Part shown: positions 1 to 61,484 of the stretch, in pieces
How positions within the stretch are numbered: the first letter of the stretch is position 1
How the letters are laid out: every line of letters begins with the position of its first letter
Source of the DNA: Arenicola marina
Lineage: Eukaryota; Annelida; Polychaeta; Arenicolidae
Direction: 5' to 3'
Assembly: GCA_964019135.1 (NCBI GenBank)
Contig: OZ025248.1
Span: 33,597,670 to 33,661,669, forward strand
DNA: 64,000 nucleotides
Translations under genes and position numbers: made by a program
The notes under the pieces: model-generated
Databases searched by the model: none
What the model was told of the DNA's origin: nothing
The model's input: only the letters and a program-made list of their open reading frames with translations

Positions 1-640
1 AGGTTAAACCCTATACCGTAGAGGGGCATATCTCATCCCTTCCTGTGAGTTCCACTCCCCGTTATAGACAGTTCCCGTGTGTCGTTTAACCGTTACGAAA
101 GTCTCAAAATAAGATTAAAACAAAGTTATTCGATCGCGATTGGATGAACATTAGAAGCAAAAGGAAATGTCGACAGAACATAAATGAAATCAACCAAGGG
201 AATGCTAGAAATCCAGGTAAATTCTACAACGTCTTCGCTAAATTATCAAGAGTAAGGAAAAACCCGCACATGAAACAAAGCTGAGAATGTGAGACGTCGT
301 TATAATATTTAGGCTCAAAGCGTTCATATTAAGCGATCATCTCTGAAATAAATAGGTTAAGATGCTAGGTACAGTGCACCAGGAACAACAAATCACCAAG
401 TGAAATCATGAAAAACACAATCTCGTTATTCTTGCAGACTATATCGCTAAAAGCACATATCTAACCACAGCCAATTGCGGTCTTTCCCGCAAGAGGGGGT
501 AAAGGCGTGGCAAGGCACCATAAGCCACTCAAACATAACATCATCTTCAAAATTATAACAAAGAGACATGGCGAACTATTCAGACAAAAGACTTGAAAAT
601 GGGGAATGGGTGGATGCTGTCTATTGACATAAAGTCCCAG
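1..640. other. SRPK intron 9, no gene seen
   Basis: Unique AT-rich intronic sequence. I see no exon or clear repeat in it. Confidence 0.6.
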
Positions 641-653
641 GCACAAAACAGTC

Positions 654-803
654 GTCACGGCGCATGCGTGTCACAACAGTTGTGTCACGGCGCATCGTGT
701 CACAACGGTCGTGTCACGGCGCATGCGTGTCACAACAGTCGTGTCACGGCACATGCGCGTCACAACGGTCGTGTCACGGCGCATGCGTGTCACAACATCC
801 GTT
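654..803. repeat. 30-bp minisatellite, five copies
   Basis: Five copies of a unit like gtcacggcgcatgcgtgtca plus caacagtcgt, one copy 29 bp. Each carries a GCATGC palindrome. It is followed at 836-870 and 975-1025 by G-rich, purine-biased DNA. Confidence 0.9.
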
Positions 804-1088
804 TACGCCAAGGTCAAAGTGACCGGGTTTAGAAAAGGGCGGGTGGTGGTGGTGGGGTGGGGGGGGGATATAGAGGACTAGCGGTGTGACAGCAGGCGTT
901 ACCCTTGTGGTTACCATGGCAAAGGGTTGGGAATGATGGCCCTGGGGTGAGGGAGCGCAATTCCCAAGGGGCCATTCAGGCAGCGGAGGAGGGAGGAAGA
1001 GGAGGTGGGGGAGGAGGTGGAGGGTGAGGAATGAGAAAGAGGAAATAAGAACGGGAAACAGGAAGAAAAAAGTCTGGAGGGTGACTAC

Positions 1089-52663
<51,575 letters not shown>

Positions 52664-52686
52664 CACCAAAACTACACTCCAGCCAC

Positions 52687-52698
52687 TGCGCGTGCGCA
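52687..52698 (-). promoter_or_regulatory. NRF-1-type site upstream of the SRPK start
   Basis: The minus strand reads TGCGCACGCGCA, an exact match to the NRF-1 consensus YGCGCAYGCGCR, 24 bases upstream of the SRPK start codon. NRF-1 sites commonly mark TATA-less housekeeping promoters near the transcription start. No TATA box is seen. Confidence 0.55.
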
Positions 52699-54260
52699 GC
52701 CAAATGCTGACCTGACCCAGATTGAGCGTGTAACCTATAAGCCGCAATCGCTGCAAATAACCGCACTCACACTAAAGTGGATCGAAGCTGCGATCCAAGG
52801 ATGAGTTCAGGCAGGCACGACGTTCCACCAGCGAACCAGTATACACTGTACTAGCGTTAAATGCTGCTGCATATATTTTCAATACAGACTTTCAATTCAA
52901 ATGTGCATGAATTTTGCTTTTGTTCTTTGTCACACCAAAGAACTTGTGTTCTCCAAATGCTTTGCTTGCGCCAATATGTCAGTCGGCTACACGCTTGTGT
53001 TTTATTATCTTTGACAAAAGCAAGTTGCTACTTGGCGTTGTTGACATTTGATACAGATGCATAATGGAGTCTTATCTGATCTTGTTATTCTTGCGATTCA
53101 TTAAAATTCGCGTTATTGTTACCAGTAAAGGTAAGTAACTTTGCGTTACAAAAGAATGTGGGCCAGCGCAAAAATAATCATAATGCCTTCTTGTATGACC
53201 TTATATTTGTGTGACGTATTCGTTACCTACAAGATGAACAGGGAACAGGAATAGGGTGTGGGTGTGTTGGGGGGGGGCGTATATATGTTCAGTAAGTATA
53301 CCTTTTAATAAAATTAAATATTGGTGTTTTAGGTAACTTTTGTGCATATTGGATCAAGAAACCTCCCGGAACCCTGAAATAGGTGGTGAAACAAGCTCAT
53401 TTGACCCACGACCCGTTGATCTGCAGCGTTCTTCTTAAAATCTGAACTAAGACGGTTCCGTCAAATACAAGATAAGTAAGCGATTACAACATATAATGTG
53501 GACTGAAGAGATTTGTAAATGGACAGTGGCCGTTACATTCCGCCCGGACCTCCTGGGAATTCCCCGTGCAGGACTTCGCTGTACGTGATGGCTGCAGACT
53601 GCGTGTTAAATCGTGGTTTGCAATTTAAAGAACTTAATTTACCTCTCTAGGGCAGCAGTTAATGACTGAAGACAGCATCGAATACAGGCCGGCGACATAT
53701 AGCAGATTTTTTATTTTCTCTTTTTATTTGACTAAGCAGTACGAATTTTAATTTTTACTTGAGCCAACGTTTGATTATGGGGAGACCGGAACGGAGGATT
53801 TGGGGTGAGAATGAACTGGCCGTATACGAACTAATAACCATAAATACACGAAGATCTTCCAGTAAAGAAATTCCCGGCTATTATCGGATCCAAGATTTGA
53901 GTGAGGATTATGTCTTTTATGCCACTGGTGGACACACATGGACCAAATAACTCCAAGAATCATAAGCCAAACTCGAAAAAACGGTGTACGTAGTGCCTGA
54001 AACAACCGGTTACTGAAACTACTATGGCGCTTCCATATTAATCGAGTCTACAGATATCCTGACTTAATGGTCGCAAGTTTCATTTTAAGACGTCACATAG
54101 AAGTGGGACCAATGACCCATCTGGCGTGCATCACTGATGACTCTTCTGAGCTTTTCTTATCGCAACCCATATATTGGGAAAGATTTGTTGATTACAGTTA
54201 CAAGGGGAAGCCACGTCTGGTAAATATAGAAATATACAGGAATCTAAACTGCTTCAATAT
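52699..54260. other. SRPK 5' flank and intergenic DNA
   Basis: Holds the SRPK 5' UTR/promoter and about 1.4 kb up to the 3' end of the next minus-strand gene. The short plus-strand frames (53759-53950, 54067-54288) match nothing I know. Confidence 0.5.
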
Positions 54261-54278
54261 CATAATACTCGCTCGGTC

Positions 54279-54284
54279 TTTATT
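54279..54284 (-). terminator. AATAAA signal of the dsRBD-RNase H gene
   Basis: The minus strand reads ACAATAAAGACC 160 bases after the stop codon, the expected position for the polyadenylation signal. Confidence 0.7.
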
Positions 54285-54443
54285 GTAACATAACATGTTC
54301 ATGCAGAGAAATCCACAATCATTTTTCATTTCATACAAAACCATGGTATTGTAATCACATAAACAAATTAACAGTATATATTGCACCACCAAACTAAAGG
54401 CAGATTTATAGATATACAAACTGACAACACTCTTTGAGAGTTG

Positions 54444-54884
54444 TTATCTGTCCGTATCATTGTTCTTATTGTCCTTTGATATTGCCACATCAACTCTGTA
54501 CTTAAAGTCGCCCAGCTCTCCGTCGTGGCGTAGCGAGTGGCTAGAGTCCAGCACTTGGTGCACCGGCCTCGGCGGGCCATCATTCTCCGTGGTAACTTCA
54601 ACGCCGCATTTGTCCAGTACTGGGCCGCTGTCCGTCCTCCATTTTCGGTGCGTACGCGGCTTGGACTCCGCAGAGTGGCGCCCCTGTAGAGACGCGGACA
54701 TCGTCAATGGCGCGAAAAACTCGAGCTTCTTCGGTTTTTTAGAGTCGCGCCTGGCATTCGGCACCAGTCGGAGGAATCGGTCGACCTCCATCCGCGAGAG
54801 GTAGTCGGCCGCCAGGTTGTCGTGCCGAGAGATGTGGGAGGCGTGCACAGAGATGTTGTAGCGCATGCACGTCCAACATAACAC
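54444..54884 (-). CDS. dsRBD-RNase H gene, terminal exon
   Basis: Acceptor GTCACAG. It starts VLCWTCMRYNISVHASHISR and completes RNase H with the last catalytic aspartate in DNLAADYLSR. It continues with about 115 charged residues of no recognised fold and stops at 54444. Confidence 0.8.
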   Translation of the reverse strand: MLCWTCMRYNISVHASHISRHDNLAADYLSRMEVDRFLRLVPNARRDSKKPKKLEFFAPLTMSASLQGRHSAESKPRTHRKWRTDSGPVLDKCGVEVTTENDGPPRPVHQVLDSSHSLRHDGELGDFKYRVDVAISKDNKNNDTDR

Positions 54885-57466
54885 CTGTGACGAGGAATAC
54901 AGAGAAAAGGGAGCCATTTTATTGTTATTTATACACAACTTTAACAACTTCGGTAACCAAGTTTTATGTATCATTTGAGCAGTTCTCCTAATACTGGACT
55001 ATTAGAAGGAATAAAGAAAGCTACGTCAATTGTTTTTGACGTGGCGGTGAGTTTGCGCCTTACATTTTACAAATGTGCAGTGAGACTGGACCGGCTTACA
55101 GAGGACTGTGGGTTAGATTGACGCAGGCTAAGAGAATATATCCAGTTAGATACCTAAGATTACAATTTACACCCGAACCCACCCTCACTCCACCACCCAC
55201 CTGGAACATCTTGGTCATACAGGCATGCCTGCGGGAGATGCCGCCCCGGACTATCATGGCCGTGCTGCTGCTGTCGGTATAGAAGGCCACCCGCTTGTCC
55301 ACAAACTTCTTCTTCCACGTGAACACGGCCGCCAGGAGGCCGTAGAACTCGAGAAAGGAGGAGTTGTGGAGGTAGGGCTCCACGCCGGCGCCCCAGGGCG
55401 CACACAGCCAGCGCACCTCGGCCGTCGCACTCTCCGGCCCCGTTTTGGCCACCAGGTAAGCGCCGTAACCCTTGTTGGAGGCGTCCACGTAGACCTCGTA
55501 ATCCGCTGGCTGTCCGGGGGCCTCGGTCTGGGGGCGGCGGCGGGGCAGTGAGATGTAAGACCACGGCTTGAGCACGCCGTCTCGGGATACCATGCCGTTA
55601 GCCTGCAGCAGGGCAAGATTGGTGAGGAGAAAGTGCAGGGATGGTGGGGAGAGGGTCAAAAGGCCGCGGTAGAGTATTATAATGCTAAAACGTGTTGGGT
55701 TTCCGTTAGCATCCAGTCACTATTCAGACACATTCGCAAAGCAACATATTTGGCGATCTTAAGTGACAACTTCATACAACGTTCACATATTGACATTACT
55801 GCAGCTGGATTCGATGAGTAGTACCAGAACGCCACAAACGCAGCCTCCGCAGCCTAATATAAAATCTGTAACCCTACAATGTTTCAGCTATATAACCAAG
55901 ATGACTGTGGCAATGACTACACATGTGCATAAATTATTATTATTATATGCATATTTTAGCTCAATAGGCCACAGTGGATGACTAAACTAAGACTGGTTCC
56001 ACAGTATTAGCACCCACCTTGAACTTGACAAAGGCCAAGACGGCGGCATTCTGTTCCGCCGCTTCCTGCGTCAAGCCCTCCCCTTGAACACAGAGGGCGA
56101 CTGGCCACGAAATTGTCAGCCGAGACGTCCACCGTACATGGCCGCCCAGGGCCTGGAGGCTGCTGTTGAAGTTCAGCGTCGTCTTCTGGAAGTCCTCCAC
56201 CCGGATGACACAATCACTATGGCACTCCAGGAGAGACTTCTTGAAGTCTATCAAGCGCCCGTCATGGGTCAACACGCCGCAGAACTGGCAATCACATAAT
56301 ACAAATGTTTTACATAGGAAAATATGAATGCATGTACTGAAAAATCTAAAAGAATAGAGTAATCATTATTCTAATTTCTAATAGAATGTATGAGTGGGAC
56401 GTTAATGGCAAGAGACGTTCTACTTAAAATACTTAAAAGTATAGCCTTTGTGAAGATTATGTGACAAAGAATTTACAGAACTTCCATACAAGTTCTTTGG
56501 TAGCGATATACAGTTGTACTTGTAAATCAAACAAATGAAACAAAGAAATCTGTGTTGCAATCTTCAGCCACAGATTATCACATTACTGCTCTGGCTTTAA
56601 CATGGCGACAGTTTGGGAAGTCAAACAGCCGGATACATAAGCCATGCACTGACACATTTCAATCCAACTTTTTCAGATGACTCACATGAAGCATTTGACA
56701 AGCTGAGAGAAACGCAAACTCCTCGGCCATTTCTGATCTTGCGCCGATTCCACAGACTTGAAATCTGCGTGGCCAAATCACAGTGAGTTGAAACTTCCAT
56801 GTGGTGCCATTCAAGTTCCTTTTGCATTCACAATGTGGTTCATAGCGAGGATCCACTGCTATGACTGGAGCCAAGAAGCGATTGAGCAGATCTTTCGCTT
56901 TTGGAAATGACTTTCGAAGTAACTCAACTGCAAACAAAAATGTTTCACTGTCAGTGCAACTGTAAAAAATTAGTTTAACCTCAGTCAAGAGTCAAATGTA
57001 ATTTATTTAAACCAAGTACACAAGCAAAGAAATAGCTAATGTATATAAATCCATGAAAGTAAAGAAAAACACTTGGCTAGGGAAACTGAACTATTTGGTC
57101 ACCTTACCTTCTGTTTGCTATAAACTATATAACTGAAATTAAATTCTCATCTACCATAATGTTCTCATGGTTCAAGACTGACCAAAATACTCGCACAAGT
57201 TGCCAAAATTGTTCTGCTAGTGATGTAATCGGCAGATGAGAAATTATTTACCACACAGGAAAGATAAGGTCACTCATCCAAACTTTAAATTTTGAAGCTT
57301 TACTTTTCAGCATTTAATGGTACTTGATTCATAAGGTACATACTTCCATAAACTATTGCCATACCTTAAAATGCTACATACGACATGGACCTCTTCCTAA
57401 ATTCGACACGGACTTCTGCTTATAAAATCGACATGGACTTTTGCTTATAAAATCGACATGCGACAT
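54444..57466 (-). CDS. Host gene fusing two DHX30-like dsRNA-binding domains to a retroelement-type RNase H (five exons, ~478 aa)
   Basis: Exons 57382-57466, 56686-56927, 56018-56284, 55201-55602 and 54444-54884 have GT/AG borders and consistent phases. Residues about 35-125 (FPKAKDLLNRFL, LTVIWPRRFQVCGIG, AEEFAFLSACQML) resemble the first dsRBD of the mitochondrial helicase DHX30. Residues about 140-215 (LTISWPVALCVQGEG, AAEQNAAVLAFVKF) form a second. RNase H fills about 230-365: VYVDASNKG, FLEFYGLLA, FYTDSSSTA, SHISRHDNLAADYLSR, so the aspartate-glutamate-aspartate-aspartate set (about D238, E283, D308, D359) is present. No helicase or reverse transcriptase domain is seen. The C-terminus is a charged tail. 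An AATAAA follows 160 bases after the stop. Inference: a host RNA or RNA:DNA-hybrid nuclease with a domain taken from a DIRS- or Ty3-like source. Confidence 0.75.
55201..55602 (-). CDS. dsRBD-RNase H gene, exon with most of RNase H
   Basis: Acceptor CTGCTGCAG, donor GTGGGT, 134 codons in phase 0. It joins the end of dsRBD 2 directly to a proline/arginine linker and RNase H motifs VYVDASNKGYGAYL, SSFLEFYGLLAAVFTW and RVAFYTDSSSTAMIV. The fusion is therefore within one exon, not only a splice prediction. GC-rich, codon-biased sequence indicates selection. Confidence 0.85.
56018..56284 (-). CDS. dsRBD-RNase H gene, exon with dsRBD 2
   Basis: Acceptor GATTGCCAG, donor GTGGGT, 89 codons, phase 0 at both ends. 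The second dsRBD-like unit holds TSRLTISWPVALCVQGEG and EAAEQNAAVLAFVKFK. Its C-terminal end continues in the next exon as ANGMVSRDGVLK, as DHX30 has LKSLGLVDRNNEPL. Confidence 0.8.
56686..56927 (-). CDS. dsRBD-RNase H gene, exon with dsRBD 1
   Basis: Between acceptor TTTGCAG and donor GTGAGT. It encodes helix 1 (FPKAKDLLNRFLAPVI), the beta strands (CECKRNLNG, WKFQLTVIWP, RRFQVCGIG) and helix 2 (MAEEFAFLSACQMLH). The next exon continues FCGVLTHDGRLIDF, matching DHX30 after its first dsRBD (ACQLFKGWGLLG). Confidence 0.8.
57382..57466 (-). CDS. Putative first exon of the dsRBD-RNase H gene
   Basis: The ATG lies in a good context (accgccATGT). The exon encodes a basic, serine-rich 28-residue start (MSHVDFISKSPCRFYK...), with no acidic run, that could be a mitochondrial presequence. 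Its GTATGT donor is phase 1 as the next exon requires. The exon contains an imperfect internal repeat (gacttttgcttataaaatcg), so this first exon is less certain than the rest. A GC-rich segment at 57480-57610 could be the promoter. Confidence 0.45.
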
Positions 57467-57774
57467 GGCGGTCTAGGGTCTCTACGACCGCAGCTCGCTT
57501 CGACCGCAGTTCATCTGGACCGCCGGTTGGGGTGGAGTGCGAGGCAGTTTGGGTGGGGCGGAAGGACGGAGGGGGGTGGGGTGGTGGGGGTACCTGGCGG
57601 TGTTAAGCGGCTTAGACGCCTATGTATTTGTTGTCTCGCTTGGCAATTCACTGACTTCTTAGCGTTGCGTGTTTGTGAAGGGTGTTGCTGAGAGTGATGC
57701 GTGTTGAGATTTTGTTAACGGGGAACAAACGGTACTGAAAAACTACAGTTTTACCACACACACACATCAACGAC

Positions 57775-57780
57775 TTTATT
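57775..57780 (-). terminator. AATAAA signal of the unidentified minus-strand gene
   Basis: The minus strand reads GTAAATAAAGTC about 85 bases after the stop at 57865. Confidence 0.65.
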
Positions 57781-57864
57781 TACACAAGCTGATACCCAGC
57801 TACTATACATCAGGAGCTACATCGTTCCCGCGGCGTACGCATCCTTTATCACTCGGTCACCCTA

Positions 57865-58112
57865 TCACTCGGCCTGCTGTGGGCGGGCAATTCGTGGGCC
57901 CAGGAGATGGGTCCCGGCATCAAGGAGGGATTCGGCGTCACGAGCCCCCGCGACGTACTCCTCCCAGAGCCGGCGAATGCGCTCGTCGCTGCGTGCGGCT
58001 CCTCTGTGGCGATGACGCACCTGCTCCTCCCTTCGAACCATGGCCACCATCACGTCCACCATCTGTGCCTCCTGGCGCAACAGTTGGCACAGCAGAAAGA
58101 TCAAGAGGGAAC
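57865..58112 (-). CDS. Terminal exon of an unidentified gene
   Basis: An 81-codon terminal exon from a good acceptor (TTTATTTCCTTGCCAG) to a stop, followed by AATAAA. The product is a leucine-rich start (SLLIFLLCQLLRQEAQ) then a charged, probably helical tail (RREEQVRHRHRGAARSDERI, RRLWEEYVAGARDAESLL). I do not recognise it. PIF/Harbinger transposons carry a partner Myb-like protein with a similar helical C-terminus, but the evidence is thin. Upstream exons were not found. Confidence 0.5.
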
Positions 58113-58324
58113 CTGGCAAGGAAATAAAACAATATCACAATGATTAGAATGAGAATGGAGCATGATTATTTTTACATAAAAACGTTTTTTCTTGATTCCT
58201 TTCCTGTACCAACAAATTTGGCAATTTATTTGTACATAAAAAATAACATTAAATAAATTGGTGATATACTGCAAAAATGTAAAAGTAAGAAGTGGATTAC
58301 TAACATTACGGCCATGGGTGTTGA

Positions 58325-58437
58325 GTCTAAGATGCCAGCCCTCGACATCGTTGTTTGTCCATCACACATCCATCGCACTGCATGCCTTCTTGGCGGGGTT
58401 GTACAGGATCATTACATGCTAGGCATAAGTTTTCCAT
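58325..58437 (-). pseudogene. Zinc-finger fragment, MULE/FLYWCH-associated type
   Basis: A 36-codon frame starting ATG: NLCLACNDPVQPRQEGMQCD then GCVMDKQRC. The C-x2-C, CDGC and xQRC pattern resembles the zinc finger preceding FLYWCH/MULE regions (QCDGC..WQHR.C). The end is atypical and a stop follows soon, so it is probably a relic or a short exon. Confidence 0.3.
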
Positions 58438-58683
58438 TGTGGTTATCAAGTTGTAGAATGAAGGTACAAGACACCAACATGGCTTTTATAACCGTTTGTT
58501 GACAATGTGTCAATGATATATCAAATATGTGTTAAACTGACAGATTATGATGACCTCTGACTTTAATGAGCTGCCTCCTGACACCGCTTTTGATGTTTGT
58601 TAACTAAACCATCAAATACTGATCTGACTGTTAGGGTGAAGGTGTGAATCAATGTTCAGGAAATCACACATTTTGTGAGTCGT

Positions 58684-58799
58684 TTTATTGTTTAACAACA
58701 GCGTAATTGTAATCCTTTAACCATGCCCAGTGCACCCTCCACTGCACGCCGCCAACGATGCGCATCAGGCCTGACACCAAGTGAGCGCTTTAGATAAAA
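58684..58799 (-). CDS. Possible terminal exon with AATAAA, unidentified
   Basis: After a weak acceptor (TTTTATCTAAAG) the frame reads RSLGVRPDAHRWRRAVEGAL and then GMVKGLQLRCC to a stop at 58692. AATAAA lies immediately after (58684-58689). Family unknown. Confidence 0.3.
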
Positions 58800-58950
58800 C
58801 ATACATAAAAAATAACAAAATCTCTATCTGAATCCCATACTGTTATATATGCATGTTTGGTCGAAGATTGATTAGACATATACCTAAACTATGTCAATGA
58901 GACTTGCTGATTTTAAAATCGTTCTATCATTTATTTACAAGAAGAATTTA

Positions 58951-59352
58951 AAGTTGCATATCAAGTTCTTTCCCGCCAAAACTAAGACCAGACGAAATTT
59001 ATATCAAAATTTGCAGAAAACTCGATTGTTTCATTCCATATATTCAGAAACCTGATAAACATCGCCGTTTCGCCTGTGGTGTGGCAAACGTGTATATCCT
59101 GGGACACCACAGAACTCTGTCGCGGCACTGCTACTTATATAAAAGCATCGCGAAGCACACAAACTGATGATGTTTACCACTAAAATGAAAACTTGTGGTA
59201 AATTGATATCACTGGCAAGGCTAAGAGACACTATATGGCAGTCTGGCATGGGTGGAGTATAGCCAAAATAAATCTTGAATGTATCAAGGACTGATTCTTA
59301 CTTGTATTTTGACCTCTTTAGTTTTGGCGGGAAACAACTCGACATGCAACTT
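58951..59352. mobile_element. Mariner-like MITE, 402 bp
   Basis: Terminal inverted repeats of about 35 bp: AAGTTGCATATCAAGTTCTT tcccgccaaaactaa at the left, AAGTTGCATGTCGAGTTGTT tcccgccaaaactaa inverted at the right. TA flanks both ends, as for Tc1/mariner. No transposase remains. Confidence 0.85.
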
Positions 59353-59633
59353 TAATATTTAAAACAAGACTTTGTCGTGGCTATAATACGGATACTGAGT
59401 AGTTGTGACGTTAAAATGTTATAAAAGTTAATGGTATGCACGGTTTACATCATCCCACCAAAGATACATATTATGGCAAGCTGATATGGCATTTATTTTG
59501 AATATTGATCATTAGGTAGCACCTATCCATATTACGCATAGGCTCTGACTTTGATGTTTAGTAGCCTTTTAATTGCACCAACCAGCAATCGCAAATCAGA
59601 AAGACAAGTTTCTTGTAACCTTGTAACAATAGT

Positions 59634-59639
59634 TTTATT
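59634..59639 (-). terminator. Possible AATAAA signal
   Basis: The minus strand reads GCAATAAAACTATTG. The stretch above it (59645-59760) is C-rich on the plus strand and could be a minus-strand 3' exon; no frame is recognised. Confidence 0.35.
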
Positions 59640-59839
59640 GCTGGTGGTAATCAACAACAACAGGCAGCGTTCACCCCTCCACCTGTCCACTGGACACCGC
59701 CATCAATGGGCACCACCCCTCACAACATGAACCCCCAACCCCCTACTACCCCCCTTGCGCGGTTCACGTGGCCTGCGGTCGACCCATCCTGCGGTCGAGG
59801 AGGGCGTACCCCAACATGGCTACCCCTCTGACGGGCACT

Positions 59840-60240
59840 ATATGTTTGGAGTTGTTCTCGGTCAAATAACAAACCCTGTCATTACCAGACCTGTCTCTAA
59901 CGCATCACGGGGTGCCGTTAGCGCCAGGCAGCATTTGCTGTCTTTGCGGTGTAGCAGCACATAATGGCGTGGGCTGGTGCTGATCGAATAAATGTGCCCA
60001 GAAAAAGCCCTGACATTGCAAGTTAGGACAATAAATCAAAGTATTTTCATTCTGCCAGGTCAGTAAATTGCATAAGGATTCTAGAAAGATCCATATTTTG
60101 TCGGCTAGTTAAAAACTGTGTGCCCTATACGCGAAAATATGCGCTGCAACATCGCAAAGACAGCAAATGCTGCCTGGCTCTAACGGCACGCCGTGATGCG
60201 TTGGAGACAGGCCTGGTAAACCCTGTCACTGACCTATTAT
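59840..60240. mobile_element. Inverted pair of PIF/Harbinger-like transposase scraps
   Basis: A plus-strand frame (59840-59965) reads TRPVSNASRGAVSARQHLLS LRC. A minus-strand frame (60138-60240) reads TRPVSNASRRAVRARQHLLS LRCCSAYF. The pattern resembles RPTxRNxALxxxQQLLxLRF of Harbinger transposase N-termini. The two copies face each other across about 170 bp. Only short pieces remain, so the assignment is weak. Confidence 0.35.
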
Positions 60241-61024
60241 CGCTCACCCCCAGCATATCCCAATGGACTAATGCTCACCTTCCTCTTTTTGAGGATGTTG
60301 TCGCCTTTTGACGTTTATCTCTTCCACTTGTTTGTAGAATTGTGTGTGGTTGCGGACATATATCCATTGCAGACATCGTTGTGGTGGTACTTGGAACACT
60401 TTTAATGCGCCACCAAGCATTCTGCAACTACGGATTTGTACGAAAACTATCTGTCCCATACTCGGCCGCTACGTGGCGCTACACGCGCCTCAACATCAAA
60501 GCGGGGGAGTGGGCGTCGCGGGGGCCAAGGGTTTGGGGTGAGGGATGGTGGGAGTTGGGTAGTCGGATTGGGCGGGGAGTTTTGGAGGGCTATATGTCTA
60601 CTTCTTTCAATTCAGGTGCATAAAAAAGTGTATTTAAGTATATATTCAAATTAAAATTACACGGCACAGTCTCGTTACACAAACGCTTGGGATTTGTATC
60701 TGTGGGTTACTAAAAGTGTTACGTTCTAATCTACTAATTCAAGTAGTGAAATGAAAAATGCTCTGTCTAAAAATTTTGAGCATTATAAAAAAAAACCATT
60801 TGGGGTAAATTCACCAAAATATGTGTCGTATGATAGACATGCAGTTTGTTACAGCCCCAAGACCACATTCGATATTAACTTGAGCAAGAATCGAATCATG
60901 ATCGGTGCAAAATCCCCTCCCCCCCCCCCCTCCCCACCACCACCCATAAAACAGCTCAGACTGAGTAGGTTCCCCGCGCCTAAAATAATAATATGTTTCG
61001 TTTAAATGTCAATTATTAATGAAT
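60241..61024. other. Unassigned sequence with a minus-strand frame
   Basis: A 62-residue minus-strand frame (60268-60459) ends at a consensus GTGAGC donor and has a GC-rich region upstream, so a first exon is possible, but nothing in it is recognised. A poly-C run lies at 60917-60930. Confidence 0.3.
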
Positions 61025-61172
61025 TGGTATTCAGATGAGTTGATATTCAGATGAGCTAATATTCAGATGAGTTGATTTTCAGATTAGTTGATTTTCAGAT
61101 TAGTTGATTTTTAGATTAGTTGATTTTTAGATTAGTTGATTTTTAAATGAGTTGATTTTCAGATGAGTTGAG
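61025..61172. repeat. 16-bp AT-rich tandem repeat, about nine copies
   Basis: Unit gattttcagattagtt with gatgagtt variants, just upstream of the plus-strand gene. Confidence 0.88.
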
Positions 61173-61337
61173 AAACGCGCGCTACCCATTCTGGATTTAT
61201 TCTTTTGCCCCTAAACGCTCCGCCCTCTCTTCCTTTGTGCGGTCGGTATCTCAAACAGTTCCAAGGCACTTCGATTGGGACGAGTATATATGTGACCACA
61301 ATTTAACAGGAGATAACCTGTCCAGTCGTAGTCATAG

Positions 61338-61346
61338 AAGATGGCG
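61338..61346 (+). promoter_or_regulatory. YY1-like site
   Basis: AAGATGGCG, matching the core of the YY1 promoter motif often found just downstream of metazoan transcription starts, 19 bases before the start codon at 61365. Confidence 0.4.
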
Positions 61347-61364
61347 TTATGATAATTTTGGTTT

Positions 61365-61442
61365 ATGTCTGCGAAAGACGATGAATCTGCAGCTTTGCGC
61401 AAATATCGCAAATGCGCAATATCGCAAATGTGCAACCGTCAA
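61365..61442 (+). CDS. First exon of an unidentified plus-strand gene
   Basis: 26 codons starting MSAKDDESAALRKYRKCAIS and ending at a consensus donor CAA|GTAAGA in phase 0. Its phase fits the exon at 63634. Part of the exon is a short tandem pattern (cgcaaatatcgcaaatgcgc), which lowers confidence. An (AT)n tract follows the donor. Confidence 0.45.
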
Positions 61443-61449
61443 GTAAGAT

Positions 61450-61484
<35 letters not shown>

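Noticed and set aside
53759-54288. Short plus-strand frames between the two genes
   Set aside because: No recognised domain; the second overlaps the 3' UTR of the opposite gene.
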